DNA of 64,000 nucleotides, from NCBI GenBank assembly GCA_910586925.1, contig CAJUKG010000005.1:121384-185383 (forward strand), read 5' to 3'. The translations under genes were made by a program, and so were the position numbers. Shown here in pieces: positions 57,267-64,000 of the stretch; within the stretch, counting starts at the first letter, position 1; each line of letters starts with the position of its first letter. The DNA is from an uncultured Christensenellaceae bacterium (lineage in GTDB: Bacteria > Bacillota > Clostridia > Christensenellales > Pumilibacteraceae). The notes below the pieces were generated by a model. The model saw only the letters and a program-made list of their open reading frames with translations. It was not told the origin of the DNA and made no database searches.

Positions 57267-57361
57267 ACCGAACACCGATTTTAACGGTTTTGCACCGATT
57301 TTGTAGCATTATGTTATACACATTTTACGATATTTTTTGCGCATGATATTTCGCACGAAAA

Positions 57362-57390
57362 ACCCCCGAAACACTTGCATGTTCGAGGGT
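57362..57390 (-). terminator. Terminator of ftsZ
   Basis: ACCCCCGAAACA (57362-57373) opposite TGTTCGAGGGT (57380-57390), one bulge; followed by TTTTTC on the minus strand. Confidence 0.8.
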
Positions 57391-57425
57391 GAGTTTCTAT
57401 TTTGTATTATCTTGCGCCGCGCATG

Positions 57426-58760
57426 TTACGGTTTGCGTCTGCCGTTGAGCTTATCCAACCACGCGCTGTCGCTGTCGTCGTCAAGCCCGACGTATCCGTT
57501 GCTTTCGGGACGGCGAGGCTGACGCTGAAGCGGCTGTTGCTGCCCGAAGAACGACTGCTGCACCGCTCCGCCCTGCGGTTGCGGCGGTTGCTGACGCACG
57601 GGCTGTTGCGGGTATACTGGCTGTTGCGGGTACACCGGCTGCTGCGGCTGTTGCTGATACATTTGCCCGTACTGCGGTTGTTGCTGATACATGGGCTGTT
57701 GCTGTTGCGGATATATCGGCTGTTGCGGCGGTTGAGGCTGACGCTGAAGCGACTGCGCTTGAGTTTGTTTGTTCTCGACGGGCGAAGAATTATTGAAACC
57801 CGTCGCGATGATCGTGACCTGCAACTCGTCTTTGAGCGACGGCACTATGGCATGACCGAATATAATATTCGCGTCGGTTGCGCAAATATCTTTTACGAGG
57901 TCGACAGCCTGCGAGATCTCGTCCATCTTGACTTCTCTGCCCTCGACGTTGACGATGGCGCGGGTCGCACCTTCGATAGAAGTATCGAGCACGGCGTTGT
58001 TGACCGCTTTCTTGACAGCCTCCACCGCGCGGTTCGTGCCGCTCGCTCTGCCTATGCCCATGATGGCGTCGCCGCCCTGTTCGAGTATGGTGTGTATATC
58101 GGCAAAGTCAACGTTTATCCTGCCGGGGTTGGCTATGAGGTCGGTCGTCGCCTGCACGCCCTGACGCAAAATGTCATCGGCGTATTTGAACGCTTCCTGC
58201 GTGGTCATGTCGCGCGCGACGCTCGCGAGCTTCTCGTTGGGCACGATGATTATGGAATCGACGAACTCGCGAAGCTTCGCAATGCCCGCCTGCGCGTTGC
58301 GCATTCTTATATCGCCTTCGAACTTGAACGGCGTCGTCACGAACGCAATGGTGAGCTTGCCGAGGTTATGCGCGATCTCCGCAATAACCGGCGCGGCACC
58401 GGTGCCCGTACCGCCGCCCATGCCCGCGGTAATAAACACCAAGTCCATATCCTTGATAAGACCGGTAAGCGTTTCGCGACATTCTTCCGCGGAAAGCCTG
58501 CCTTTCTCGGGGTTCGCGCCCGCGCCGTAGCCCTTGGTAATGTTTGCGCCGATTTGAACGCGCTTCATCGCTTTCGATACGCGAAGTGCCTGACGGTCGG
58601 TATTGATCGCCATGAATTGCTGAACGTTGACGCCCGCCGCGATCATGTTGTCTACGGCATTGCTACCGCCCCCGCCGACACCGATGATGACGACTTTAAC
58701 GGGCGAAGTGCCCTGTTCTTCCCTTTCGGCATTGCCGTTTTTTATACCTTCAAAAGTCAT
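57426..58760 (-). CDS. ftsZ: Cell division protein FtsZ
   Basis: 444 residues. GTPase domain: VVIIGVGGGGSNAVDNMIAA (about 23-42), the tubulin motif GMGGGTGTGAAPVIAE (about 113-128), NTDRQAL, and the synergy loop region (NVDFADI). The C-terminal half is a long Gln/Pro-rich linker (about 330-425, many QQPVYPQQPVY-type units), followed by a short C-terminal peptide with DSAWLDKLNGRRK, which deviates from the usual DIPTFLRR tip that binds FtsA. It forms the division Z-ring. GAGGAG before the ATG. Confidence 0.97.
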   Translation of the reverse strand: MTFEGIKNGNAEREEQGTSPVKVVIIGVGGGGSNAVDNMIAAGVNVQQFMAINTDRQALRVSKAMKRVQIGANITKGYGAGANPEKGRLSAEECRETLTGLIKDMDLVFITAGMGGGTGTGAAPVIAEIAHNLGKLTIAFVTTPFKFEGDIRMRNAQAGIAKLREFVDSIIIVPNEKLASVARDMTTQEAFKYADDILRQGVQATTDLIANPGRINVDFADIHTILEQGGDAIMGIGRASGTNRAVEAVKKAVNNAVLDTSIEGATRAIVNVEGREVKMDEISQAVDLVKDICATDANIIFGHAIVPSLKDELQVTIIATGFNNSSPVENKQTQAQSLQRQPQPPQQPIYPQQQQPMYQQQPQYGQMYQQQPQQPVYPQQPVYPQQPVRQQPPQPQGGAVQQSFFGQQQPLQRQPRRPESNGYVGLDDDSDSAWLDKLNGRRKP

Positions 58761-58772
58761 GATGAACTCCTC

Positions 58773-59978
58773 TTATTTTTTGCGTTTTGACAACCACCGC
58801 CGCATCTTGTCGAACAAGCTGTTTGACGGCATATCGTTTGTAAGCACCATGTCGAGCAAGCCGAGCGACGCGCTGAATTGCGGTCTGTCGAGCATGGGCA
58901 GCGACGGTTTTACCGTATTTACTTCCCGATTGATATACTCCGAGAGATACTCCGCCGCGCCGCGTATGTGGTTAAGTCCGCCGCCCGTGATCGAGAGCGG
59001 GGTGTACGCGGGGTACTCGTAATCGCAATTTTTGAGAGCTTTGAGTATGTATCTGCCGAGCCGCTCGATTTCCAACCGCACCGCGTTATTCACTTCGGCG
59101 ACGCCGTACGTGCAAATTTCGTTTTGAATTTCCACTTCGTACTGCGTTTGCAATACGGGCGGAGTTTCCGACTCGGGCGGGATATACTCCGGTTCGAGCG
59201 AAAGAATGACTTTGCGTTTGAGTTTTTCCGCGGCTTTTAGCGAAATGCCGAGTTTTTCGGCGAGCGCGTCGGTAATGCGCGCACCGCCCCACGGGAAGTA
59301 ATACTGCCTGCAAATGCCGTCGCCCTTGCCTATGCACAGCGCGGTGCCTATCGCGCCTATGTCCGCGAACATGACGCACTTGTCGCGCGTGTGGTCATCG
59401 AACAGGAACAGCATTTCCGCAAGCGACGACGAAACGTATTCGGTTTCGTGAATGTCCGCACTGTCTACGGCGAGATCCACGACCTCCAAAAAGTCGGTCT
59501 GCGCGAGTATGTACGATATGCTCCCGCCGAGCCGCGTAGACTCCATGCCCACAGGTTCGATGAGTTTGCGCGCATCGTCGAGCGTGTAATATATCGGCTG
59601 GATATTGATGACCGACCACTCGGGATCGGCGGTATATCTATTGCCCGTATCGCGCAGCGTTTCCACGTCCTGTTCGGTGATCCTGCGCTTCTTGTTGAGC
59701 GAAATGGAAATATCGTTGACCTTGCACATGGAGAACTCGTTGGGCACACCGATATACAGCTTGTCCACATGAACACGCGCACTCTTTTCCGCCGCGGCTA
59801 TCGCCTGCACGATCGCGCTTTGCAAGTGCTCGATATCGAGCCAATGCCCGCACGAATAACCTGCGTACTCGCACATTCCTATCCCGTCAAGACAGATAGA
59901 GTCGTTTATCCCTCGGCTGCCGATCAAAACCGTGATTTTGCCGGTTCCGAAATCCATTATTCCTACACTTTGTTTCAA
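58773..59978 (-). CDS. ftsA: Cell division protein FtsA, divergent
   Basis: 401 residues. Actin-like ATPase that anchors FtsZ to the membrane. Phosphate 1 motif GIMDFGTGKITVLIG (about 7-21), SHS2-like 1C subdomain, phosphate 2 at FADIGAIGTALCIG, adenosine motif LSITGGGLNHIRGAAEYLSE. The C-terminal 16 residues (NSLFDKMRRWLSKRKK) form an amphipathic membrane-targeting helix as in FtsA. The TTG at 59978 is chosen: AGGGG is 7 nt upstream, and it gives the family N-terminus; an ATG seven codons later has an AGGA only 3 nt upstream. In the usual place, directly before ftsZ (12 nt). Confidence 0.87.
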   Translation of the reverse strand: MKQSVGIMDFGTGKITVLIGSRGINDSICLDGIGMCEYAGYSCGHWLDIEHLQSAIVQAIAAAEKSARVHVDKLYIGVPNEFSMCKVNDISISLNKKRRITEQDVETLRDTGNRYTADPEWSVINIQPIYYTLDDARKLIEPVGMESTRLGGSISYILAQTDFLEVVDLAVDSADIHETEYVSSSLAEMLFLFDDHTRDKCVMFADIGAIGTALCIGKGDGICRQYYFPWGGARITDALAEKLGISLKAAEKLKRKVILSLEPEYIPPESETPPVLQTQYEVEIQNEICTYGVAEVNNAVRLEIERLGRYILKALKNCDYEYPAYTPLSITGGGLNHIRGAAEYLSEYINREVNTVKPSLPMLDRPQFSASLGLLDMVLTNDMPSNSLFDKMRRWLSKRKK

Positions 59979-60009
59979 AACAGAACCCCTATGACAAACT
60001 GCCAAAATA

Positions 60010-60038
60010 ATTATACACAATGCCCGCCGCTTTGTCAA
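60010..60038 (-). promoter_or_regulatory. Consensus sigma-A promoter of ftsA-ftsZ
   Basis: TTGACA (60033-60038), 17 bp, TATAAT (60010-60015) on the minus strand. Confidence 0.88.
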
Positions 60039-60119
60039 GTATACGCTCGGCATTGCGGAAAATAAAAGGTGTACGCCGCACTGCTATCCCGAGCCGCGAG
60101 CAGGCAAACCCCTTTTGCC

Positions 60120-60142
60120 GCTCCGCCCCGAAAATGCGGAGC
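60120..60142 (-). terminator. Hairpin between ftsQ and ftsA
   Basis: GCTCCGC (60120-60126) pairs with GCGGAGC (60136-60142). No T-run follows on the minus strand, so a weak terminator or mRNA end stabiliser. Confidence 0.4.
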
Positions 60143-60157
60143 ACGCACCTATTGCCG

Positions 60158-61036
60158 TCATTTGCCGCCGCGGTAATACTCCTCGTAATATGCGACGTCC
60201 GAATAGTATTTCGGGTTGCCTTCCTCATCCACGCCGAACTCCGCACCCCGCGCCGTATATGTGCTCATAACATGCGGATCGCCGTTGTGCGACATCCACA
60301 CCCGTATCAATCCCGATTCTTTGGACGTTATGGCGGAATCCGGATTGGGATCGGCGAACAGACTCCAACCGCGCTCCATAAGCGCGGCAAACTCGTTCGC
60401 ATCGCCTTTCAGCTCGATATTGCACCCCGCCGCCGTGCGTATATACACATACCCGTCGCGCGACAGGTCGATAAAGTTTATACGCTCGTTTATCTGCCTG
60501 TCGTTCATGCCTTTGTTGTGCATGTACGCAATGAATGCGTCGATCACGGTGCGATCGAATCCTCCGTCGCCTTGGAAATACGCGCCGACCGTCGTCGATA
60601 CCGTGCCGCGCGGAATGACCGTAAAATACTCGCTGCGCGGCGCAGGCTCCGCGGACATTCCGCCTATCCTGCCCGACGCATAGCATTGATAATACTTGCC
60701 GTTTACCGCATACTGAAACGAATTCTCGTAAACGACATAGTTAATGACGACAATATCGGGGAACCGCCGTTCGACGTTTATAATGCACACATTAGGGAAC
60801 TTGTCCTCCACGCGCGACTTGATCCCCTTCTCGTCCACGAAAAACATAGAGCTGTTTTTCTTAATATCCGCGGCTTCGATGATTTTTTCGTCGTAATCGA
60901 CGGTGCCGCCGTCGCCGTAACCGTAGTAACTGTATGCGTAAACATTGCGCACAAGAAAAGTGGCGCAACATATCACGACGATCAAAACCAGCACCAAAAC
61001 AACGGTTAATAGAATAATAAGTTTTTTGTTACGCAT
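60158..61036 (-). CDS. FtsQ/DivIB-type division protein
   Basis: 292 residues. A short cytoplasmic start, one transmembrane helix (about 5-30), then an outside POTRA-like domain (about 45-115: KIIEAADIKKNSSMFFVDEK, then FPNVCIINVERRFPDIVVIN, the R.FP..l.i..... motif of FtsQ). The DivIB-type beta domain follows (to about 240). It links the division machinery to wall synthesis. Position between murA and ftsA is classic. The ATG at 61036 lacks a clear ribosome-binding site. Confidence 0.85.
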   Translation of the reverse strand: MRNKKLIILLTVVLVLVLIVVICCATFLVRNVYAYSYYGYGDGGTVDYDEKIIEAADIKKNSSMFFVDEKGIKSRVEDKFPNVCIINVERRFPDIVVINYVVYENSFQYAVNGKYYQCYASGRIGGMSAEPAPRSEYFTVIPRGTVSTTVGAYFQGDGGFDRTVIDAFIAYMHNKGMNDRQINERINFIDLSRDGYVYIRTAAGCNIELKGDANEFAALMERGWSLFADPNPDSAITSKESGLIRVWMSHNGDPHVMSTYTARGAEFGVDEEGNPKYYSDVAYYEEYYRGGK

Positions 61037-61071
61037 AATCGTACAATGGGTATAGAATGCCCATTACTTTT

Positions 61072-61100
61072 AGTATAACAAACGACAAAACAAAAATCAA
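61072..61100 (-). promoter_or_regulatory. sigma-A promoter of ftsQ
   Basis: TTGATT (61095-61100), 17 bp, TATACT (61072-61077) on the minus strand. The 30-nt leader contains AATGGG/CCCATT (61046-61066 region) and no Shine-Dalgarno. Confidence 0.6.
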
Positions 61101-61343
61101 GTGTTTTTTTCGGCTTCGTGTAATTTGTTTATGCGACGCACCGTTCCGTATGTCATGTAAATTCTCTTTTGTCGTGTCTTATGCGGCGTGCCGAGGACGT
61201 CACGCCCTACGGAATTGCCGGCTGTAGGAAGCGGCGTCCACGACGCTCCGTATAATGTACGATATGCAGAGGTTCGCGAAAAACATAATAATCTTTCCGA
61301 CCGAAGCGCGAATCGGAGGAATCCATTTAACGCTCCGCGATTT
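61101..61343. repeat. Decayed intergenic repeat region between murA and ftsQ
   Basis: No gene seen. GGCGTG/CACGCC (61184-61205 region) and CCTACGG-AATTGCCGG-CTGTAGG (61206-61228 region) form hairpins. A further stretch, GACCGAAGCGCGAATCGGAG (about 61300-61319), resembles the dispersed GTCATTTCGA repeat. On the minus strand a short frame ending at about 61107 is open but has no support. Confidence 0.55.
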
Positions 61344-62606
61344 CTAATTTGCGTCCGAACTGCGGCGTATTTTGCCGCCTATCGCCGAGAACAACGTTTC
61401 TATGCTCTCGTAGCCGCGGTCGATATGTTTCGGGTCGTGGATCACAGACCGCCCTTCCGCCGACAATGCGGCGATAACGAGTGCCGCGCCGCCGCGCAGG
61501 TCGCACGCGCGAACGGACGCGCCGTGCAATGCCGACACGCCGTTTACGACAGCTATACGGTCGCGCACGGTGATCGACGCGCCCATTTTGAGAAGCTCGC
61601 TCGTATAACCGAACCTATTTTCAAACAGGTTTTCCACTATAACGGAACTGCCGCTCGCCCGCGCGAGCACGGCGCAGAACTGCGGTTGCATATCCGTCGG
61701 GAATGCGGGATATACGTTTGTTTCGAGCTTGCGGAGCGGCTTCGGTCTGCCGTCGGCATTTATCCGAACGGTATCGCCGCGCACGGAAATTTTCGCACCG
61801 ATGTGCTTGAGTTTTTCGGTAATACCGAAAATGTGTTCGGGAACGACGCCGCGCACGGTCACCGCCCCGCCCGTCGCCGTCACCGCGGCGAGCACCGACC
61901 CCGCGCAGATCCTGTCTGGCATGGGACGAAACCGACAGCCGTGCAGTTTTTTCACTCCGACAACGCGTATAATAGACCCGCCCGCGCCCGACACCTTGCC
62001 GCCCATCGCGTTTATAAACGCCGCAAGATCGACGATTTCAGGCTCGCGCGCGGCGTTTACTATAACCGTTTCGCCGTCCAAAAGCGCGCCCGCCATCATT
62101 AGATTTTCGGTCGCGCCGACCGACGCGAAATCGAGGTTTATTATCCCGCTGCGCATATTCTTGCCGTCGCAACAGATCACGCCGCAATCGTCCTCTATGT
62201 CTACCGAAAGGCTTTTCAGTCCGGAAATATGTAAATCAATGGGGCGCAGTCCTATTTCGCAGCCGCCGGGATGACTTATGTACGCTTTGCGACACCGCGA
62301 CAGTATCGCGCCGAGAATGAATATCGACGAACGCAATTTTCCCGTCAGCTCGGCATCTATCACGTTTAGCGCGACGTCGTTACAGCACACCGTGAGATCG
62401 TCGCCGACAAACTCACAACTGCAACCCAAATGCCGCATTATATCGAGCATGGCGTCTATATCTTTGAGCCGCGGACACCGCTCGATAACGACAGGCTCGG
62501 CGGTAAGAATACACGCCGCTATGATCGGCAATGCGGCATTTTTCGCCGTCTGCACGGGAATTTCGCCGTACAGCGGCGTTCCTCCGTCGATAATCAGTTT
62601 TTGCAT
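61344..62606 (-). CDS. murA: UDP-N-acetylglucosamine 1-carboxyvinyltransferase
   Basis: 420 residues, normal MurA length. First committed step of peptidoglycan synthesis: transfer of enolpyruvate from PEP to UDP-GlcNAc. Seen: VQTAKNAALPIIAACIL (Lys of the KNA motif, about 21), GGCEIGLRPIDLHISGLKSL with the catalytic Cys in the flexible loop (about 112-131), FASVGATENLMMAGALLDGE (about 160-179), and YPAFPTDMQPQFCAVLARAS (about 297-316). The Cys is present, so fosfomycin sensitivity is expected. GAGGTA before the ATG. Confidence 0.95.
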   Translation of the reverse strand: MQKLIIDGGTPLYGEIPVQTAKNAALPIIAACILTAEPVVIERCPRLKDIDAMLDIMRHLGCSCEFVGDDLTVCCNDVALNVIDAELTGKLRSSIFILGAILSRCRKAYISHPGGCEIGLRPIDLHISGLKSLSVDIEDDCGVICCDGKNMRSGIINLDFASVGATENLMMAGALLDGETVIVNAAREPEIVDLAAFINAMGGKVSGAGGSIIRVVGVKKLHGCRFRPMPDRICAGSVLAAVTATGGAVTVRGVVPEHIFGITEKLKHIGAKISVRGDTVRINADGRPKPLRKLETNVYPAFPTDMQPQFCAVLARASGSSVIVENLFENRFGYTSELLKMGASITVRDRIAVVNGVSALHGASVRACDLRGGAALVIAALSAEGRSVIHDPKHIDRGYESIETLFSAIGGKIRRSSDAN

Positions 62607-62694
62607 ATGTACCTCGCATTTTTTTTAGTATATGATTGATACTATCCAAATGTGAGTTATATGGCTTTCTCATTCGACACCGATACGCTTTCAC

Positions 62695-62887
62695 CTGTCA
62701 TTTCGACCGAAGCGCGAGGAACGAAGCGCGTAGCGGAGAAATCTATTCTATTTCATATACTCTATCAAAACTGCTCACCGTATGAGATTTCTCGACTGCG
62801 CTCGAAATGACAACAAACTTTTTATTTGTAATTTTCGTTCTAATCATCGTGGCTTATAAGATTCCTCGCGTTGCTCGGAATGACAAG
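62695..62887. repeat. Dispersed GTCATTTCGA-type intergenic repeat
   Basis: Forward module CTGTCATTTCGACCGAAGCG at 62695-62714 continuing to AGCGGAGAAATCTATT (to 62747); inverted partner GAGATTTCTCGACTGCGCTC ... GAAATGACA (62784-62812); third inverted unit AGATTCCTCGCG ... GGAATGACAA (62859-62885). Second copy of the family at 47570-47743. Confidence 0.85.
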
Positions 62888-62957
62888 TGTGTTTGACTTG
62901 TCATGTAAAAATCGCATAAAAAATTGCCGAAACCGAAGTCGCGGCAATTCAGAATTA

Positions 62958-64000
62958 TTATTGCATCTTATTAAGCTGTATACTGATATCATCGACTTCT
63001 TTTTCCATTTGCGGTATTTTCAATCGCAGTTGTTGGATTTTAGCGATTTTATGCTCATATTCATTTGCCAAATCAATTTTCCGCTTCTTTTTCCAAACTC
63101 GCGCTTTATAAAATGTTCTCATAGCGCAAATAGGACCCCAGATAGGCACAATGGGAAAATACCACAACAGAACAAAACACCCACCAAAATCACCATCTTT
63201 AAGCATTACATATAGACCGATAAGATTTGCTAAAAATCCTATTCCTATCATAACAAAAGATAAAATCATTGCACCGACCATTTCGCTATCGGTCACGCTC
63301 ATACTCAATATTATCGCGGCGCATACGAGTATAACAAATCCGATTAAACTCACGACCGCGCCTCGCTTGCCATTTACCCATTCATATTTTTCTTGCTCCA
63401 CACGACTGTTTATATATTCTTCTTTTCCGCACTCGGTTTCTTTTTCATAATCGAAAATCGTATATCGGGCACTATCCAGACTTCTTTTTGCATCATCGAA
63501 CTGCGACTGCACACGACTTCTTCTTTCCGCCAACTCGTTTCGTTCGCGAATTTCCATTTCCTCTTTCTCGCGTCGTTCTCTTTCTATCCGCGCACGTTCA
63601 ATCAGTTGCGCTCGTTTTTCCGTCAAGGCTTTTTCGACTGCTATAAGCCTGCTGTCGCTTCCCGCATATTTTTTAGTATTTTTATACTGCTGACTGTTTA
63701 ATAACTTATCCACATCATCTGCAGCGTGCAAACCGTCGACAATCGACAGATATTTATCTGTCGGCATGACTCTGTTTTCTATTAGTAACAATAAGAACCA
63801 CGCATCGCTGTTTTCGGGCTCTATATCGAGTATGCGATTGCAATATTGCCGAGCATTATTAAAATCTCCGTCATTCAAAAACTGCTTCGCCCGCACAAGC
63901 AACGAGTACACCGTCGCGCCGCCCGTCGGTTGCGCCGCAGTGCCACCGCTCTGTACCGACGCGAGTTTCCGTTCGAGTTCTTCCCGCGCCGCGTCCTGTT
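62958..64000 (-). CDS. TPR-containing membrane protein (partial, start outside window)
   Basis: 347 residues visible, open to the right edge. A tetratricopeptide unit VYSLLVRAKQFLNDGDFNNA followed by CNRILDIEPENSDAWFLLLL (about 30-70) is the pattern seen in clostridial proteins with an N-terminal zinc ribbon, which would lie outside the window. A long charged helix (about 125-205, ERARIERERREKEEMEIRE) is followed by two transmembrane helices (about 215-240, 250-280) and a C-terminal coiled coil. The upstream residues visible before the GTG at 63911 still read as coding (REELERKLASVQSGG), so the gene continues. Function unknown. Confidence 0.75.
   Translation of the reverse strand, partial: QDAAREELERKLASVQSGGTAAQPTGGATVYSLLVRAKQFLNDGDFNNARQYCNRILDIEPENSDAWFLLLLIENRVMPTDKYLSIVDGLHAADDVDKLLNSQQYKNTKKYAGSDSRLIAVEKALTEKRAQLIERARIERERREKEEMEIRERNELAERRSRVQSQFDDAKRSLDSARYTIFDYEKETECGKEEYINSRVEQEKYEWVNGKRGAVVSLIGFVILVCAAIILSMSVTDSEMVGAMILSFVMIGIGFLANLIGLYVMLKDGDFGGCFVLLWYFPIVPIWGPICAMRTFYKARVWKKKRKIDLANEYEHKIAKIQQLRLKIPQMEKEVDDISIQLNKMQ

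Noticed and set aside
61107..61260. Short minus-strand frame after murA (ends at about 61107)
   Set aside because: The sequence folds into hairpins of a repeat-like region, there is no good start signal and no recognisable family.

Overview
The window reads as chromosome of an endospore-forming, Gram-positive anaerobe of the Bacillota (class Clostridia). The evidence is spoIVA, the spoIIGA-sigE pair, sigG, a PdaB-like deacetylase, a ylmC/ymxH-type PRC-barrel gene, FeoAB, NrdR and a dcw-type ftsQ-ftsA-ftsZ block. Core genes are moderately GC-rich at third positions and rich in GCG, CGC and TCG codons. Most sigma-A promoters fit TTGACA-17-TATAAT closely. I suspect an uncultured gut lineage (Christensenellales-like), but the sequence alone does not prove it.

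Layout. 1-16 kb: a truncated Ppx/GppA phosphatase, two large surface proteins with signal peptide and C-terminal anchor (1262-3856, 9369-12887), a deacetylase/SSB-like pair, DegV, gdhA, two TauE/SafE half-transporters, a four-gene ASCH/HAD/pyrophosphatase-like/flavin-reductase-like operon, and a lone Spo0A-C-like DNA-binding protein. 16-21.9 kb: eight tRNAs in three groups (Lys-Tyr; Gly-Arg-His-Gln-Gln; Leu) separated by an AT-rich GNAT gene, a small membrane protein and a five-gene phosphoesterase/NUDIX/RdgB operon. 21.9-30.3 kb: an AT-rich accessory island beginning just after tRNA-Leu. It holds a three-gene cassette of unknown function, two large serine recombinases that overlap tail to tail, a TetR/nitroreductase/zinc-ribbon operon, a sigma-region-4 protein, a 59-residue protein and many intergenic hairpins. 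30.3-36.9 kb: two Sel1-repeat proteins, a TetR-antiporter operon, MscS and a GNAT. 36.9-47.5 kb: a heterodimeric ABC exporter, spoIVA with a readable sigma-E promoter, an XRE regulator divergent from a lipoprotein with two matching operators, plsY, der and a DUF1614-like gene. 47.8-64 kb: cyclophilin-like and DUF975-like membrane proteins, nrdR-feoA-feoB-rluA, the sporulation/cell-division block (ylmC, sigG, spoIIGA-sigE, ftsZ, ftsA, ftsQ, murA) and a TPR membrane protein cut by the window end.

How the parts work together. The right third is a conserved sporulation and division neighbourhood. SpoIIGA activates pro-SigE, which should drive spoIVA through the promoter at 42308-42336. Everything from murA to nrdR lies on the minus strand except sigG, which is inverted and convergent with sigE. 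The accessory island looks like an integrative element or the merged remains of several: no relaxase or conjugation gene lies in the window, but recombinases, a sigma-like protein and structured DNA are present.

Most unusual signals. (1) At least five genes have start codons only 6-10 nt after a good -10 box with no ribosome-binding site, suggesting leaderless mRNAs. (2) A free-standing Spo0A-C-like protein is one of them. (3) sigG alone is inverted. (4) A pyrophosphatase-like domain is fused to two membrane helices. (5) The island carries tail-to-tail overlapping recombinases. (6) Several palindromic operators can be read directly. No CRISPR array, rRNA or complete insertion sequence was seen.
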